A stretch of 64,000 bases of DNA from Oscillospiraceae bacterium (GCA_022799035.1 JAAWNQ010000004.1:1-64000), one strand, 5' to 3'; shown: positions 25,099-33,871, counted from the stretch's first letter. Translations and numbers: made by a program. The notes: generated from the letters alone by a model not told the origin.

Positions 25099-25566
25099 GT
25101 GGCGGAACTGCAGGAGCAATTACAGGCCATTTTAGGCGACCCGGAGGCCATGAGTCAGATCACCGCCATCGCCCGGGCCCTTACAGGGGGCCCTTCCCCG
25201 GAACCTCCCTCCCCCCCGCCGGAGGCGCAGGATGTGGACTTTGTCCCTGTGGAGGAGGACCCCGCCTCCCCCTCGCAGGAGTCTGACTCCGGCGGGGGGG
25301 AGGCTCCCGACCTGGGGGCCCTGTTGGGGATGCTGGGGGGAGGAAGCCTTCCCGACATCGACCCCCGGCTTATCCAGATCGCCCTGCGGGTCTTTTCAGA
25401 GTATTCCGCCCAGGACGACCAGAAGGTGGCCCTCCTCTCCGCCCTGAAACCCTTTTTGCGGGAGGAACGGCTGGAGAAGATGGAGAAGGCGGAGAAGATC
25501 GCCCGGCTCAGCCGGGTGGTCCGGGTGGCTGTCCAACTCTTGAAGGAGGAGGACGGCCATGTATAA
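25099..25566 (+). CDS. Hypothetical acidic protein, micro-operon gene 2
   Basis: 155-aa protein starting at GTG after GGAGGGAGGGAG. The N-terminus (LQAILGDPEAMSQITAIARAL) resembles part of gene 1; a Pro/Glu/Ser-rich acidic linker (about 33-75) follows; the C-terminal 70 residues are a helical domain (DPRLIQIALRVFSEYSAQDD, then basic helices ending RVVRVAVQLLKEED). I have an impression that similar proteins occur in spore-forming Clostridia, but I cannot verify it here. It overlaps gene 3 by 8 bp, so the pair is translationally coupled. Confidence 0.7.
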   Translation: MAELQEQLQAILGDPEAMSQITAIARALTGGPSPEPPSPPPEAQDVDFVPVEEDPASPSQESDSGGGEAPDLGALLGMLGGGSLPDIDPRLIQIALRVFSEYSAQDDQKVALLSALKPFLREERLEKMEKAEKIARLSRVVRVAVQLLKEEDGHV

Positions 25567-25798
25567 CCCCTACCTGTCTCAAACCTGGGAGGACCGGGAG
25601 CACCGGCCCCACCCCAAGGAAAAGACCCCGCCCCCCAAAGAAAAAACCGGGCTGGGCGGGATCCTGAAAAGCCTGAAACTGGAGGATCTGGACACAGGGG
25701 ACGTGCTGCTCCTGCTGATCCTGCTCTTTCTCTTTTTGGACGACCGGGAGGAGAATCTGGAGCTGCTTATCACCTTAGGTCTTATGCTTATCCTGTAA
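25559..25798 (+). CDS. Small membrane protein, micro-operon gene 3
   Basis: 79 aa. N-terminal half is charged and proline-rich (HPKEKTPPPKEKTGLGGILK), and the C-terminal half is hydrophobic with an acidic break: DVLLLLILLFLFLDDREENL then LELLITLGLMLIL. This gives a hairpin-like two-segment membrane anchor with a negatively charged turn. The start overlaps the previous gene by 8 bp. Function unknown; co-expression with the acidic partner suggests it may anchor it to a membrane. Confidence 0.7.
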   Translation: MYNPYLSQTWEDREHRPHPKEKTPPPKEKTGLGGILKSLKLEDLDTGDVLLLLILLFLFLDDREENLELLITLGLMLIL

Positions 25799-25834
25799 TA
25801 TGCCTCAGGAAAGCGGACAAGACCGGGAGCCGCC

Positions 25835-26593
25835 CTACTGCTGGACTGCCTCCCCCACCGTATGCAGTACCGTGCCGTCAGGGAGGGTGAAGGAGGCCGT
25901 CGCCGCCACGGGACTTTCCAGGGCGGCGGCGGTCATGGTATAGACCACCTCGTCCCCCACCAGAGTCTCCGCCGCGGTCAAAAGGCCGGTATCCGCCGAC
26001 ACCCAAAACCGTTCCGTTTGGGACAGCTCAGGTACGGAAACCTCCACATAGACGCAGGCCTCCCCATTCTTTTCCTCATAGCCCGCGGCGGTGATGGTCT
26101 CGGTCTCCAGCTCCAGCACATCCTCGTAGGTGGGGATCCGCTGGCCCTCCACGTCCACCGAGGAGCCGTCGGCGGGCCAGGAGGCCACTTCCCGGTCGTT
26201 GCCGTACCACCTCCAGACCTTCCCCTCCCCCACGATGGTGTGGGCGGTGAGGTGGTCGGGCAGCTCCATGTCCGCCCGGGTCCAGGCTCCATCCACCCAT
26301 ACCCGGGCGGTGGCCGAGATCCCTTCCAGTGTGGTGGTAACGCTCCGGGAATAACTCTCCAGCCGATCCATGACAGCGATAACGCTCTGGACAGTGGCGG
26401 GGGTCACCTCCACCCGGGCCCCCTCCTCCTGCTGGGTCCCGCTGGGCCCCAGTGTCACTGCAGGGACGGGAGTCGGCAGGGTGATGGTGGGCGTAGGACC
26501 GGTAAAGAGGGGCAGGCCGAAGCTGGAAAAGACCGCCACAGTGATGACAATGGCGATCAAAATCACCAGAATGGTACGGTTATTCCGTTCCAT
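25835..26593 (-). CDS. Membrane-anchored protein, LolA/RseB-like fold suspected
   Basis: 252 aa. The ATG at 26593 follows AGAGGAGGTGG. Residues 8-30 are a signal-anchor (TILVILIAIVITVAVFSSFG), then a Thr/Pro-rich spacer, then an extracellular domain whose alternating strands (ATARVWVDGAWTRADMELPD, VGEGKVWRWYGNDREVASW) resemble LolA/RseB-type lipid-binding half-barrels. This is a fold impression only. It is monocistronic and divergent from the nucleotidyltransferase-like gene. Confidence 0.65.
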   Translation of the reverse strand: MERNNRTILVILIAIVITVAVFSSFGLPLFTGPTPTITLPTPVPAVTLGPSGTQQEEGARVEVTPATVQSVIAVMDRLESYSRSVTTTLEGISATARVWVDGAWTRADMELPDHLTAHTIVGEGKVWRWYGNDREVASWPADGSSVDVEGQRIPTYEDVLELETETITAAGYEEKNGEACVYVEVSVPELSQTERFWVSADTGLLTAAETLVGDEVVYTMTAAALESPVAATASFTLPDGTVLHTVGEAVQQ

Positions 26594-26701
26594 GGGCGGC
26601 CACCTCCTCTCCCTGCTTTGCCCCACGGCAGGATCATTTGAATCAGTCTTATCCATGTGGTATACTTCTCTCCAGGGTCAAAAATCAGAAGGAGGCCCCA
26701 C

Positions 26702-27166
26702 ATGGAAAAGACCATCCAGGAAAAATTATCCGTCCTTTCCTCCATCGCCGAGAAGCTGAACAGCGCCCACATAGTATGGGCGGTGGGGGCCTCTGCCCTG
26801 CTGTATTTCCATGCCCTGGTCCCGGACTTCCACGACCTGGATATCATGGTGGACAGCAGGGACGCCCTTCGGGCCAAGGAGCTCCTCCAGTCCATGGGGA
26901 GCCTTCAGCCCTCCCTTCGGGAGGCGCGGTACCAGACCCAGTATTTCTTTGAGTTCCTGATCGGCGGCGTGGAGGTGGATCTGATGGGCGGCTTTGCCAT
27001 CCTGAGGGATGGCGTCGTCCACGACTGCGGTCTGGAGCCCTCACAGATCACAGGGAGTACCCAGATCAACGGGCAGAGGATACCCCTCCACTCCCTGCAT
27101 GCCTGGCGGGGATATTACTCTCTTATGGGACGAGCCGAGAAGGCCGCCCTGATCGGCGGAGAGTGA
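26702..27166 (+). CDS. Nucleotidyltransferase-fold protein
   Basis: 154 aa. It has the minimal nucleotidyltransferase signature: VWAVGASALLYFH, then HDLDIMVDSRDALRAKELL with the two metal-binding aspartates of D-x-D, and a third acidic residue in VEVDLMGGFAI. This resembles AbiEii/DUF6036-like and aminoglycoside nucleotidyltransferase-like proteins. No antitoxin-like partner is seen next to it. The start at 26702 has AGAAGGAGG; the longer track ORF adds 15 residues without support. Substrate unknown. Confidence 0.72.
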   Translation: MEKTIQEKLSVLSSIAEKLNSAHIVWAVGASALLYFHALVPDFHDLDIMVDSRDALRAKELLQSMGSLQPSLREARYQTQYFFEFLIGGVEVDLMGGFAILRDGVVHDCGLEPSQITGSTQINGQRIPLHSLHAWRGYYSLMGRAEKAALIGGE

Positions 27167-27175
27167 CCCTATGGC

Positions 27176-28324
27176 CTATTGGCCAAACTCCTCCGGTCCC
27201 CTGTCCCGGAGGCCGAAGGTATATTCGATGGCGTCGGCGATCCGCTCGCAGGCGCGGCCGTCGCCGTAGGGATTCACCGCGTGGGCCATGGCGTCATAGG
27301 CGGCCTTGTCGGTAATCAACTGGGAACCCAGGGTAAAGATGGCCTCCTCCCCGGTCCCCGCCAGCTTCACCGTACCCGCCGCCACCGCCTCAGGCCGCTC
27401 GGTCTCCCGGCGAAGGACAAGCACCGGCTTGCCCAGGGCGGGGGCCTCCTCCTGAAGTCCGCCGGAGTCGGTCATGACAAAGGAGCACCGGGCCATCAGG
27501 TTGTGCATCTCCTCCACATCCACGGGGTCAATGAGATGGATCCGCTGGTGACCCGCCAGGTACTTCTCCGCCGCCTGGCGAACCACCGGGGAGAGGTGAA
27601 CAGGGTAGACAAGCTCCACCTGGGGATGGGCCTCCACCAGGCGGCGGAGGGCGGTCATGATGTTCTTCATGGGCTCCCCGTAGTTCTCCCGCCGGTGGCA
27701 GGTCACCAGGATCACCGTCCGTCCGGCATAGTCCAGGTGGTTCAGAAGCTCTGTGGGGAAGGTGAAATCGGGCCGCACGGTGGTGGCCATGGCGTCAATG
27801 ACCGTATTGCCCGTGAGGAACACCCCCTGGGTGATCCCCTCCCTGGACAGGTTATCCCGGTTGGCGGCGGTGGGGCTGAAATGGAGGTCGGCAAGATCCC
27901 CCACCAAGGTGCGGTTCATCTCCTCGGGGAAGGGGGAGTATTTGTCGTAGGTGCGAAGGCCCGCCTCCACATGGCCCAGCCGGATCTGGCCATAGAAGGC
28001 GGCCAGGGCGGCGGAGAAGGCGGTGGTGGTGTCCCCGTGAACCAGCACCAGATCGGGCTTGGCCTGGGCAAAGACCTTCTCCAGGCCCACCAGACATTTG
28101 GTGGTGATTGTGGAGAGGGTCTGCCCCGGCTCCATGATGTTCAGGTCAAAGTCGGGGGTAAGCTTGAAAATATCCAGCACGCTGTCCAGCATCTCCCGGT
28201 GCTGGGCGGTGACGCAGCAAAGGCTCTCCATGGTCTCCCGGCCCGCCAGGGTCTTGACCAGGGGGGCCATTTTGATGGCCTCCGGCCGGGTGCCGAAGAT
28301 GGACATGACGCGGAGTTTTTTCAT
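27176..28324 (-). CDS. wecB: UDP-N-acetylglucosamine 2-epimerase (non-hydrolysing)
   Basis: Converts UDP-GlcNAc to UDP-ManNAc for cell-wall polysaccharide or teichoic acid linkage units. 382 aa with the N-terminal FGTRPEAIKMAPLVK, HGDTTTAFSAALAAFY, GHVEAGLRT, VTCHRRENYG and the C-terminal MTDSGGLQEEAPALGKPVLVLR of the GT-B epimerase family. It overlaps the upstream TagO-like gene by 4 bp, a frequent pairing for starting secondary polymers. Also called mnaA in Gram-positives. Confidence 0.96.
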   Translation of the reverse strand: MKKLRVMSIFGTRPEAIKMAPLVKTLAGRETMESLCCVTAQHREMLDSVLDIFKLTPDFDLNIMEPGQTLSTITTKCLVGLEKVFAQAKPDLVLVHGDTTTAFSAALAAFYGQIRLGHVEAGLRTYDKYSPFPEEMNRTLVGDLADLHFSPTAANRDNLSREGITQGVFLTGNTVIDAMATTVRPDFTFPTELLNHLDYAGRTVILVTCHRRENYGEPMKNIMTALRRLVEAHPQVELVYPVHLSPVVRQAAEKYLAGHQRIHLIDPVDVEEMHNLMARCSFVMTDSGGLQEEAPALGKPVLVLRRETERPEAVAAGTVKLAGTGEEAIFTLGSQLITDKAAYDAMAHAVNPYGDGRACERIADAIEYTFGLRDRGPEEFGQ

Positions 28325-29424
28325 TTTTTGTCCTCCTCCCTGTCACGGCGGCTTCTGTTGTTGTGGGCCCCGTAGTAGATACTGAGGGCAACCGCCCCCG
28401 CCGCGCAGAAGGCGAACAGGAGCAGCATGGCCTTCACCGCTCCCGAGGTGGTGAGGACCACGGCGGAGAGGCCCAGGATAGCGGTGATCACGTAGAGCAC
28501 CGCCACCGCCTGCTTCTGGGAGAAGCCCATGTCGATGAGCCGGTGGTGAACGTGGCTCCGGTCGGCGTGCATGGGACTCTGACCGTGGGCGATCCGGCGG
28601 ATAAAGGCGAAGCAGGTGTCAAAGATGGGAAGTCCAAAGAGAAGGAAGGGCACCACGAAAGAGATGAGGGTATACATCTTAAAAAGGCCCTGGACCGAGA
28701 TCACCGCCAGAATATACCCCAAGAAGGTGGAGCCTGTGTCCCCCATAAAGATCTTGGCCGGGTTCATATTGTAGGGCAGGAACCCCAGACAGCCCCCCGC
28801 CAGGGCGGCCACCAGGATGGCTACAATGGGCTCCCCCAGGATAAGGGCGATGACCAGCAGGGTCAGGGAGCTGATGGAGGAGACCCCGCAGGCCAGGCCG
28901 TCCAAACCGTCGATAAGGTTGACGGCGTTGGTCATCCCCACGATCCACACCACCGTCACCGGGATGGACAGCCAGCCCAGGATCCAGTAGGGCTCGGAGG
29001 AAAAGACATTGGGGTTGGACAGGGCCACGATCTGATTGCCCGACAGCACGGCGATGAGGGCGGCGATGATCTGCACCCCCAGCTTGAACTTGGCCCGCAG
29101 GTCGTAGATATCGTCAAAGACCCCCAGCACCACCACAATGACCGCCCCCAGCAGCATCCCCCGGTAGTTGCCGTACTCCTCCCCCAGAATAGGCAGGAAG
29201 ATGAGGGTGCTTAAGAGAAATCCCAGGGCGATAGCCAGTCCCCCCATCCGGGGGATGGGGTTGGAGTGCATCCGCCGCTCCGGATCCTTGTCCTTCCGGG
29301 GGTCGTCCACCGCCCCCATCCTCACCGCCAGGTTCTTCACCACGGGGGTGAGGATCAGGGCGATAAGGAAGGAGGCGCCCAGGGCGGCGGCCACCTGACC
29401 GATCAATTCCAATGAAATAGGCAT
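28321..29424 (-). CDS. Undecaprenyl-phosphate GlcNAc-1-phosphate transferase (WecA/TagO-like)
   Basis: Polytopic membrane enzyme that loads GlcNAc-1-P on undecaprenyl phosphate, the first step of teichoic acid or secondary wall polysaccharide synthesis. The 367-aa protein has about 10-11 membrane segments and the catalytic motifs DDIYDLRAKFKLGVQ, NLIDGLDGLACG, FMGDTGSTFLGY and HVHHRLIDMGFSQ. The ATG at 29424 follows AAGGAGAAAAAGAAA; the track ORF adds 25 unrelated residues. It is coupled to wecB. MraY is excluded because of the WecA-like HVHHRL loop and pairing. Confidence 0.93.
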   Translation of the reverse strand: MPISLELIGQVAAALGASFLIALILTPVVKNLAVRMGAVDDPRKDKDPERRMHSNPIPRMGGLAIALGFLLSTLIFLPILGEEYGNYRGMLLGAVIVVVLGVFDDIYDLRAKFKLGVQIIAALIAVLSGNQIVALSNPNVFSSEPYWILGWLSIPVTVVWIVGMTNAVNLIDGLDGLACGVSSISSLTLLVIALILGEPIVAILVAALAGGCLGFLPYNMNPAKIFMGDTGSTFLGYILAVISVQGLFKMYTLISFVVPFLLFGLPIFDTCFAFIRRIAHGQSPMHADRSHVHHRLIDMGFSQKQAVAVLYVITAILGLSAVVLTTSGAVKAMLLLFAFCAAGAVALSIYYGAHNNRSRRDREEDKK

Positions 29425-29549
29425 TTTCTTTTTCTCCTTGGAAATATGCGAATTACAGTTAAAATGGAAAGGTGTGGCGTCCGGCGGGGCTGGAGGCATT
29501 TTAACAGGCCGCCGCTTTTTCCCTTTTCATTTTTAACTTTCAGCTTTTC

Positions 29550-30551
29550 TTATCGCGGCAGGAAACCTACCTTCTTATAAACCTTCCGGAGGGTCTTGTT
29601 GGCGATATACTCCGCCTTCTCCGCCCCGGCGCGGTAGACGCTCTCCAGGTATGCCTTGTCGGCCAGGAGCCGCTGGGCCTCCGCCTGGATGGGGCGGAGG
29701 GTCTCCACCACCGCCTCCCCCACGGCGGGCTTGAAGGCGCCGTAGCCCTTGCCCTCAAACTCCCTCTCGATCTCCTCATAGCTCTTTCCGGTGACCGAGG
29801 CGTAGATCTGCATCAGGTTGGCCACCCCGGGCTTGGCCTCCGGGGCGTAGCGGACGCAGCGCTCCATGTCGCTGTCAGTGACCGCCCGCTTGAATTTACG
29901 CATAATGTCCTCCGGCTTGTCCATGAGGAACACGCAGCCCTCGGGCTGGGACTTGGACATCTTCTTCTCCGGGGTGGAAAGGCTCATGATCCTGGCTCCC
30001 ACCTTCTGGATCAGGGGCTCGGGAACCTTGAACACATCGCCGTAGACCCCGTTGAAGCGGTTGGCGATATCCCGGCAGATCTCCACATGCTGGCGCTGAT
30101 CCTCCCCCACGGGGACAAAGTCAGGCTGGTAGATGAGGATATCCGCCGCCATGAGGACGGGGTAGGTGAACAGGCCCGCATTGATATTGTCCGCGTTCCG
30201 GGCGGACTTATCCTTGAACTGGGTCATGCGGGAAAGCTCTCCAAACATGGTATAGCAGTCCAGCACCCAGGCAAGCTGGCTGTGGGCGGGGACATGGGAC
30301 TGGATAAAGAGGGTACATTTCTCCGGATCCAGGCCGCAGGCAATATAGCTGGCCAGCAGATTCAGCACCCGACGGCGTAGCTCAGCCGGCTCCTGCCGGA
30401 CGGTGATGGTGTGCAGGTCGGCCAGGAAGAAATAGCAGTCGTACTCCTCGATCATCTCCGGCCAGTGGCGCAGGGGGCCCAGATAGTTGCCGATATGGAG
30501 CTCTCCGCTGGGCTGGATGCCGGAGAGCATTACTTTTTTCTCATTTTCCAT
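29550..30551 (-). CDS. trpS: Tryptophanyl-tRNA synthetase
   Basis: Class I aminoacyl-tRNA synthetase charging tRNA-Trp, 333 aa as usual for bacterial TrpS. The HIGH-type motif is ELHIGNYLGPL and the KMSKS motif is KKMSKSQPEG. FLMDKPEDIMRKFKRAVTD is typical. It starts after AAAAGGAGTGAACGACC and is fired from a promoter whose -35 element overlaps that of the divergent gltX. No T-box leader is visible in the 65-bp leader. Confidence 0.97.
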   Translation of the reverse strand: MENEKKVMLSGIQPSGELHIGNYLGPLRHWPEMIEEYDCYFFLADLHTITVRQEPAELRRRVLNLLASYIACGLDPEKCTLFIQSHVPAHSQLAWVLDCYTMFGELSRMTQFKDKSARNADNINAGLFTYPVLMAADILIYQPDFVPVGEDQRQHVEICRDIANRFNGVYGDVFKVPEPLIQKVGARIMSLSTPEKKMSKSQPEGCVFLMDKPEDIMRKFKRAVTDSDMERCVRYAPEAKPGVANLMQIYASVTGKSYEEIEREFEGKGYGAFKPAVGEAVVETLRPIQAEAQRLLADKAYLESVYRAGAEKAEYIANKTLRKVYKKVGFLPR

Positions 30552-30593
30552 GGTCGTTCACTCCTTTTAAGGTACATTGACCCATGTTGGTTT

Positions 30594-30622
30594 ATCATAC
30601 CACATTTTCCCCCGCTTGACAA
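30594..30622 (-). promoter_or_regulatory. trpS promoter
   Basis: Minus-strand TTGTCA (30617-30622), 17-nt spacer, TATGAT (30594-30599). Its -35 overlaps the gltX -35 by five of six positions. Confidence 0.8.
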
Positions 30623-30644
30623 GTTCTTCCCCGCCCGATAAAAT
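30616..30644 (+). promoter_or_regulatory. gltX promoter
   Basis: TTGACA (30616-30621), 17-nt spacer, TAAAAT (30639-30644). Back-to-back with the trpS promoter. Confidence 0.85.
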
Positions 30645-30679
30645 AAGGGTATACGTCCGATATTTTGGAGGAATTCATC

Positions 30680-32161
30680 ATGGATATGACATGGTTTGAC
30701 GAGATGGAAAGCCGCATCCCCACCGGGACGGTCCGCACCCGGTTTGCCCCCTCCCCCACGGGGTATATGCATGTGGGGAATCTCCGCACCGCCCTCTATA
30801 CCTGGCTCATCGCCCGGCATCAGAAGGGAACCTTCATTCTCCGCATCGAGGACACCGACCAGGGCCGGCTGGTGGAGGGGGCTGTGGACGTGATCTACAA
30901 CACCCTCCGGGAGTGCGGCCTTGACTGGGACGAGGGCCCCGACGTGGGCGGCCCTGTGGGTCCCTATGTCCAGACCCAGCGGCGGGATCTCTACGGCAAG
31001 TATGCCCAGCTTTTGGTGGAGAAGGGCCACGCTTACTACTGCTTCTGTGACAAGGCCGAGTCCGCCGAGGACTCCGGGGACTTCACCAGGGAGGCCGATC
31101 CCTGCCGGGAGCTGTCCCTGGAGGAGGCTAAGGCCCGGGTGGCGGCGGGGGAGCCCTACGTGATCCGCCAGCGGATCCCGGACAGTGGCCAGACCACCTT
31201 CCACGACGCCATCTTCGGCTCCATCACCGTGGACAACGACACCCTGGACGATCAGGTTCTCTTAAAGCGGGACGGACTGCCCACCTACAACTTCGCCAAC
31301 GTTGTCGACGACCACCTCATGGGCATCACCCACGTGGTCCGGGGCAGCGAGTACCTGTCCTCCGCCCCCAAGTATAACCTGCTGTACGAGGGCTTCGGCT
31401 GGGCGGTGCCTGAGTATATCCACTGCTCCCCCGTCATGCGGGACGCCCACAACAAAATGAGCAAGCGGCACGGGGATCCCTCCTATGAGGATCTGAAGGC
31501 CCAGGGCTATCTCACCGGGGCCATCCTGAACTATGTGACCCTGTTGGGCTGGGCCCCCAAGGGGGAGAACTCCGAGCGGGAGTTCTTCACCCTGCCCGAG
31601 CTGGCCCAGGTCTTTGAGCTGGCGGGCGTGTCCAAGTCCCCCGCCATCTTTGACCGGGAGAAGCTGAACTACTTCAACGCCCACTACCTGCGGGAGATGG
31701 AGGCCGACGCCTTCTACGCCGCGGCGGAGCCCTACCTCCGGGAGGCGGTGAAGGATCCCGCCATCGATCTGAAGCTCATCGCCCCCCTGGTGCAGGGCCG
31801 GTGCGACACCCTGCTGGACATCGCCCCCCAGGTGGATTTCTTCGACGCCCTGCCCGAGTATTCCAACGAGCTTTACTGCCACAAGAAGATGAAAACCGAC
31901 GAGGCCAATTCCCTGGAGGCTCTGAAGACCACCCTGCCCGTGCTGGAGGGGCTGACCGAGTGGACCTACGACGCCATCCACGACGCCCTGGTGGGTCTGG
32001 CCGAAAAGCTGGAGCTGAAAAACGGCCGTATCATGTGGCCGGTGCGCACCGCCCTCTCGGGCAAGGCCGTCACCCCCGGCGGAGCGGTGGAGCTGTGCCA
32101 CATCCTGGGCCGGGAGGAGACCTTAAAGCGGATGGAGCAGGGCATCGCCCAGCTTTCCTGA
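30680..32161 (+). CDS. gltX: Glutamyl-tRNA synthetase
   Basis: Class I synthetase charging tRNA-Glu, 493 aa. The HIGH-type motif is in RFAPSPTGYMHVGNLRTAL and the KMSKS-type motif is NKMSKRHGDPSYEDL. GGAGGA at 30667 lies 7-8 nt before ATG 30680; the track uses a TTG 15 nt upstream that would overlap the Shine-Dalgarno. It could be non-discriminating and also charge tRNA-Gln, as in many Firmicutes; no glnS or gatCAB is in the window to decide. Confidence 0.97.
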   Translation: MDMTWFDEMESRIPTGTVRTRFAPSPTGYMHVGNLRTALYTWLIARHQKGTFILRIEDTDQGRLVEGAVDVIYNTLRECGLDWDEGPDVGGPVGPYVQTQRRDLYGKYAQLLVEKGHAYYCFCDKAESAEDSGDFTREADPCRELSLEEAKARVAAGEPYVIRQRIPDSGQTTFHDAIFGSITVDNDTLDDQVLLKRDGLPTYNFANVVDDHLMGITHVVRGSEYLSSAPKYNLLYEGFGWAVPEYIHCSPVMRDAHNKMSKRHGDPSYEDLKAQGYLTGAILNYVTLLGWAPKGENSEREFFTLPELAQVFELAGVSKSPAIFDREKLNYFNAHYLREMEADAFYAAAEPYLREAVKDPAIDLKLIAPLVQGRCDTLLDIAPQVDFFDALPEYSNELYCHKKMKTDEANSLEALKTTLPVLEGLTEWTYDAIHDALVGLAEKLELKNGRIMWPVRTALSGKAVTPGGAVELCHILGREETLKRMEQGIAQLS

Positions 32162-32176
32162 GAGGGGACGGCCCTT

Positions 32177-32254
32177 ATGATAAAAGAACTGCGGAAAAAG
32201 CGGGCGGTAGCCACCTTATTTTGCCTTGGAAAGGACGTGATAACAGCCAGCTAA
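32177..32254 (+). CDS. Putative leader peptide (25 aa) of the acetyltransferase gene
   Basis: ATG at 32177 has AGAGGGG 9 nt upstream and encodes MIKELRKKRAVATLFCLGKD and five more residues, ending at TAA 32252-32254, 15 bp before the acetyltransferase ATG. Its codons 13-16 form the left arm of an inverted repeat whose right arm overlaps its stop codon and reaches the downstream Shine-Dalgarno. The layout matches leader peptides of inducible ribosome-drug resistance genes. It is too short for the ORF track. Confidence 0.5.
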   Translation: MIKELRKKRAVATLFCLGKDVITAS

Positions 32255-32261
32255 AATAAGG
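32214..32261 (+). promoter_or_regulatory. Inverted repeat masking the acetyltransferase ribosome binding site
   Basis: CCTTATTTT (32214-32222) and AAAATAAGG (32253-32261) are perfect 9-bp arms. The right arm takes the first two G of the Shine-Dalgarno GGAGGA. A smaller alternative hairpin CCTT-GGA-AAGG lies in the loop. Confidence 0.55.
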
Positions 32262-32269
32262 AGGACAAT

Positions 32270-32929
32270 ATGAGTCATATTCCAAGCCCTGACCAGGTGT
32301 TCCCCAACCAGTTCGGGACCACCTGCTTTCTGAAAAACGTGATCAAGGCTCCCAATATTCTGGTGGGAGATTACACCTATTATGATGACCCGTCGGATCC
32401 CGCCGGGTTTGAGAAAAACAATGTTCTGTTCAATTACCCGGAGTTCGGAGATAAGCTGATCATCGGCAAATTCTGCGCCATCGCCACAGGGACCACCTTT
32501 ATCATGGGCCCCGCCAACCACCGGCTTTCCAGCGTGACCACCTACCCCTTCGCCGTCTTCGGCGGCCTTTGGGAGGAGGCGGTCCCGCCCCATATGTCCC
32601 AGCTTCCCTTCAAGGGGGACACGGTGATCGGGAACGACGTTTGGATCGGCCGGGAGAGCGTTATCATGCCCGGAGTCCACATCGGGGATGGCGCCATCAT
32701 CGCCGCTTACTCCGTGGTCACCAAGGACGTCCCTCCCTACACTGTGGCGGGAGGCAACCCCGCCCGGGTAATAAAAGACCGCTTCGATGAGGAGCTGACC
32801 CAATTACTGCTGCGATTTCAGTGGTGGGATCTTCCCTCTCACGAGCTGGCGGAGACCCTGCCCCTGCTGTGCGACAAAGATTTGGAAAGGGTTCGGAGGT
32901 TTCTCCGGGAAAGGATGTCTGAGGGATGA
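32270..32929 (+). CDS. Vat-like xenobiotic O-acetyltransferase (XAT, left-handed beta helix)
   Basis: 219-aa hexapeptide-repeat acetyltransferase resembling streptogramin A acetyltransferases (Vat) and CatB. It has the family opening [19 protein letters not shown], catalytic His in GPANHRLSS, the extended loop [13 protein letters not shown], and the coil [20 protein letters not shown] through [14 protein letters not shown]. Vat enzymes acetylate virginiamycin M-type drugs; distant relatives may have other acceptors, so resistance is a prediction. The Shine-Dalgarno AAGGAGGA lies partly in a hairpin arm. The 3' end overlaps the kinase gene by 4 bp. Confidence 0.87.
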   Translation: MSHIPSPDQVFPNQFGTTCFLKNVIKAPNILVGDYTYYDDPSDPAGFEKNNVLFNYPEFGDKLIIGKFCAIATGTTFIMGPANHRLSSVTTYPFAVFGGLWEEAVPPHMSQLPFKGDTVIGNDVWIGRESVIMPGVHIGDGAIIAAYSVVTKDVPPYTVAGGNPARVIKDRFDEELTQLLLRFQWWDLPSHELAETLPLLCDKDLERVRRFLRERMSEG

Positions 32930-33831
32930 TCTATACCGTCACCTGCAACCCCGCCCTGGACTATGTGATGAGGGTACCCTCCTTCCTCCCCGGGGAGACC
33001 AACCGGGCTGAGACAGCGGAGCTTCAGGCGGGAGGCAAGGGCATAAACGTATCCTATATTCTGACCCAGTTAGGCCGGGAAAGCGTGGCCCTTGGTTTTT
33101 TGGCGGGGGACACGGGGGAGCTTCTTCTCCGGCGCATCCGGGAGATGGGCGTGAGATCCGATTTTCTTTTCCTTCCCGCCGGACAGACCCGGATCAATGT
33201 GAAGGTGAAAAGCCGGTTGGAGACCGAACTCAACGGCCGGGGGCCGGAGATCCCAAGCGCCTCTCTGACGGCTCTTTTGGAAAAGCTGGACCGGCTGGAT
33301 GAGGGGGACACCCTGGTCCTCTCCGGCTCCGTCCCTCCCTCCCTTCCCCCCAGCGTGTATGGAGATATTCTCAACCGTCTGGCAGGCAAGGGGGTCCGGT
33401 CTGTGGTGGACGCGGCCGGAGACCTGCTGGCCCTCAGTCTGCCCTTCCGTCCCTTCCTGGTAAAGCCCAACCACCGGGAGTTGGGGGACTTGTTAGGCCG
33501 TTTCCTTGCCCCTGATGACATTCCCGCCCTGACCCTGGGGGCCCGGGAGTTGCAGCGGCGGGGGGCCGAGAATGTGCTGGTCTCCCTGGGGGAGCACGGC
33601 GCTCTGCTGGCAGCGGCGGACGGAGAGATATATCTCCAAAAAGCCCCGGCGGGAAGTCCTCAGAACTCTGTGGGGGCCGGAGATTCCGCAGTGGCAGGCT
33701 TTCTGGCCGCCTGTGACCAGGGGTACGCCCAGGGCCTTCGGCTGGCGGTAGCCGCCGGGAGCGCCACCGCCTTCTCTCCGGGTTTGGCCCGGAGAGAGGA
33801 GATCCTGTCGGTATCCCGTCAGATGGAGTAA
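32926..33831 (+). CDS. PfkB-family sugar-phosphate kinase (1-phosphofructokinase-like)
   Basis: 301-aa ribokinase-fold kinase starting [17 protein letters not shown], the typical opening of FruK/Lac[16 protein letters not shown] is the sugar-binding loop and [15 protein letters not shown] the anion hole with catalytic Asp. It likely phosphorylates fructose-1-phosphate or tagatose-6-phosphate. No PTS genes flank it; instead it is translationally coupled (ATGA) to the acetyltransferase gene. It ends in a strong bidirectional terminator. Confidence 0.88.
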   Translation: MIYTVTCNPALDYVMRVPSFLPGETNRAETAELQAGGKGINVSYILTQLGRESVALGFLAGDTGELLLRRIREMGVRSDFLFLPAGQTRINVKVKSRLETELNGRGPEIPSASLTALLEKLDRLDEGDTLVLSGSVPPSLPPSVYGDILNRLAGKGVRSVVDAAGDLLALSLPFRPFLVKPNHRELGDLLGRFLAPDDIPALTLGARELQRRGAENVLVSLGEHGALLAAADGEIYLQKAPAGSPQNSVGAGDSAVAGFLAACDQGYAQGLRLAVAAGSATAFSPGLARREEILSVSRQME

Positions 33832-33868
33832 AAAAGCGTCATCCGGAGTCTCCGGATGACGCTTTTTT
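33830..33868. terminator. Bidirectional terminator
   Basis: 18-bp stem AAAAAAGCGTCATCCGGA with loop GTC; serves the PfkB kinase gene and the converging ABC operon. Confidence 0.9.
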
Positions 33869-33871
33869 CCT

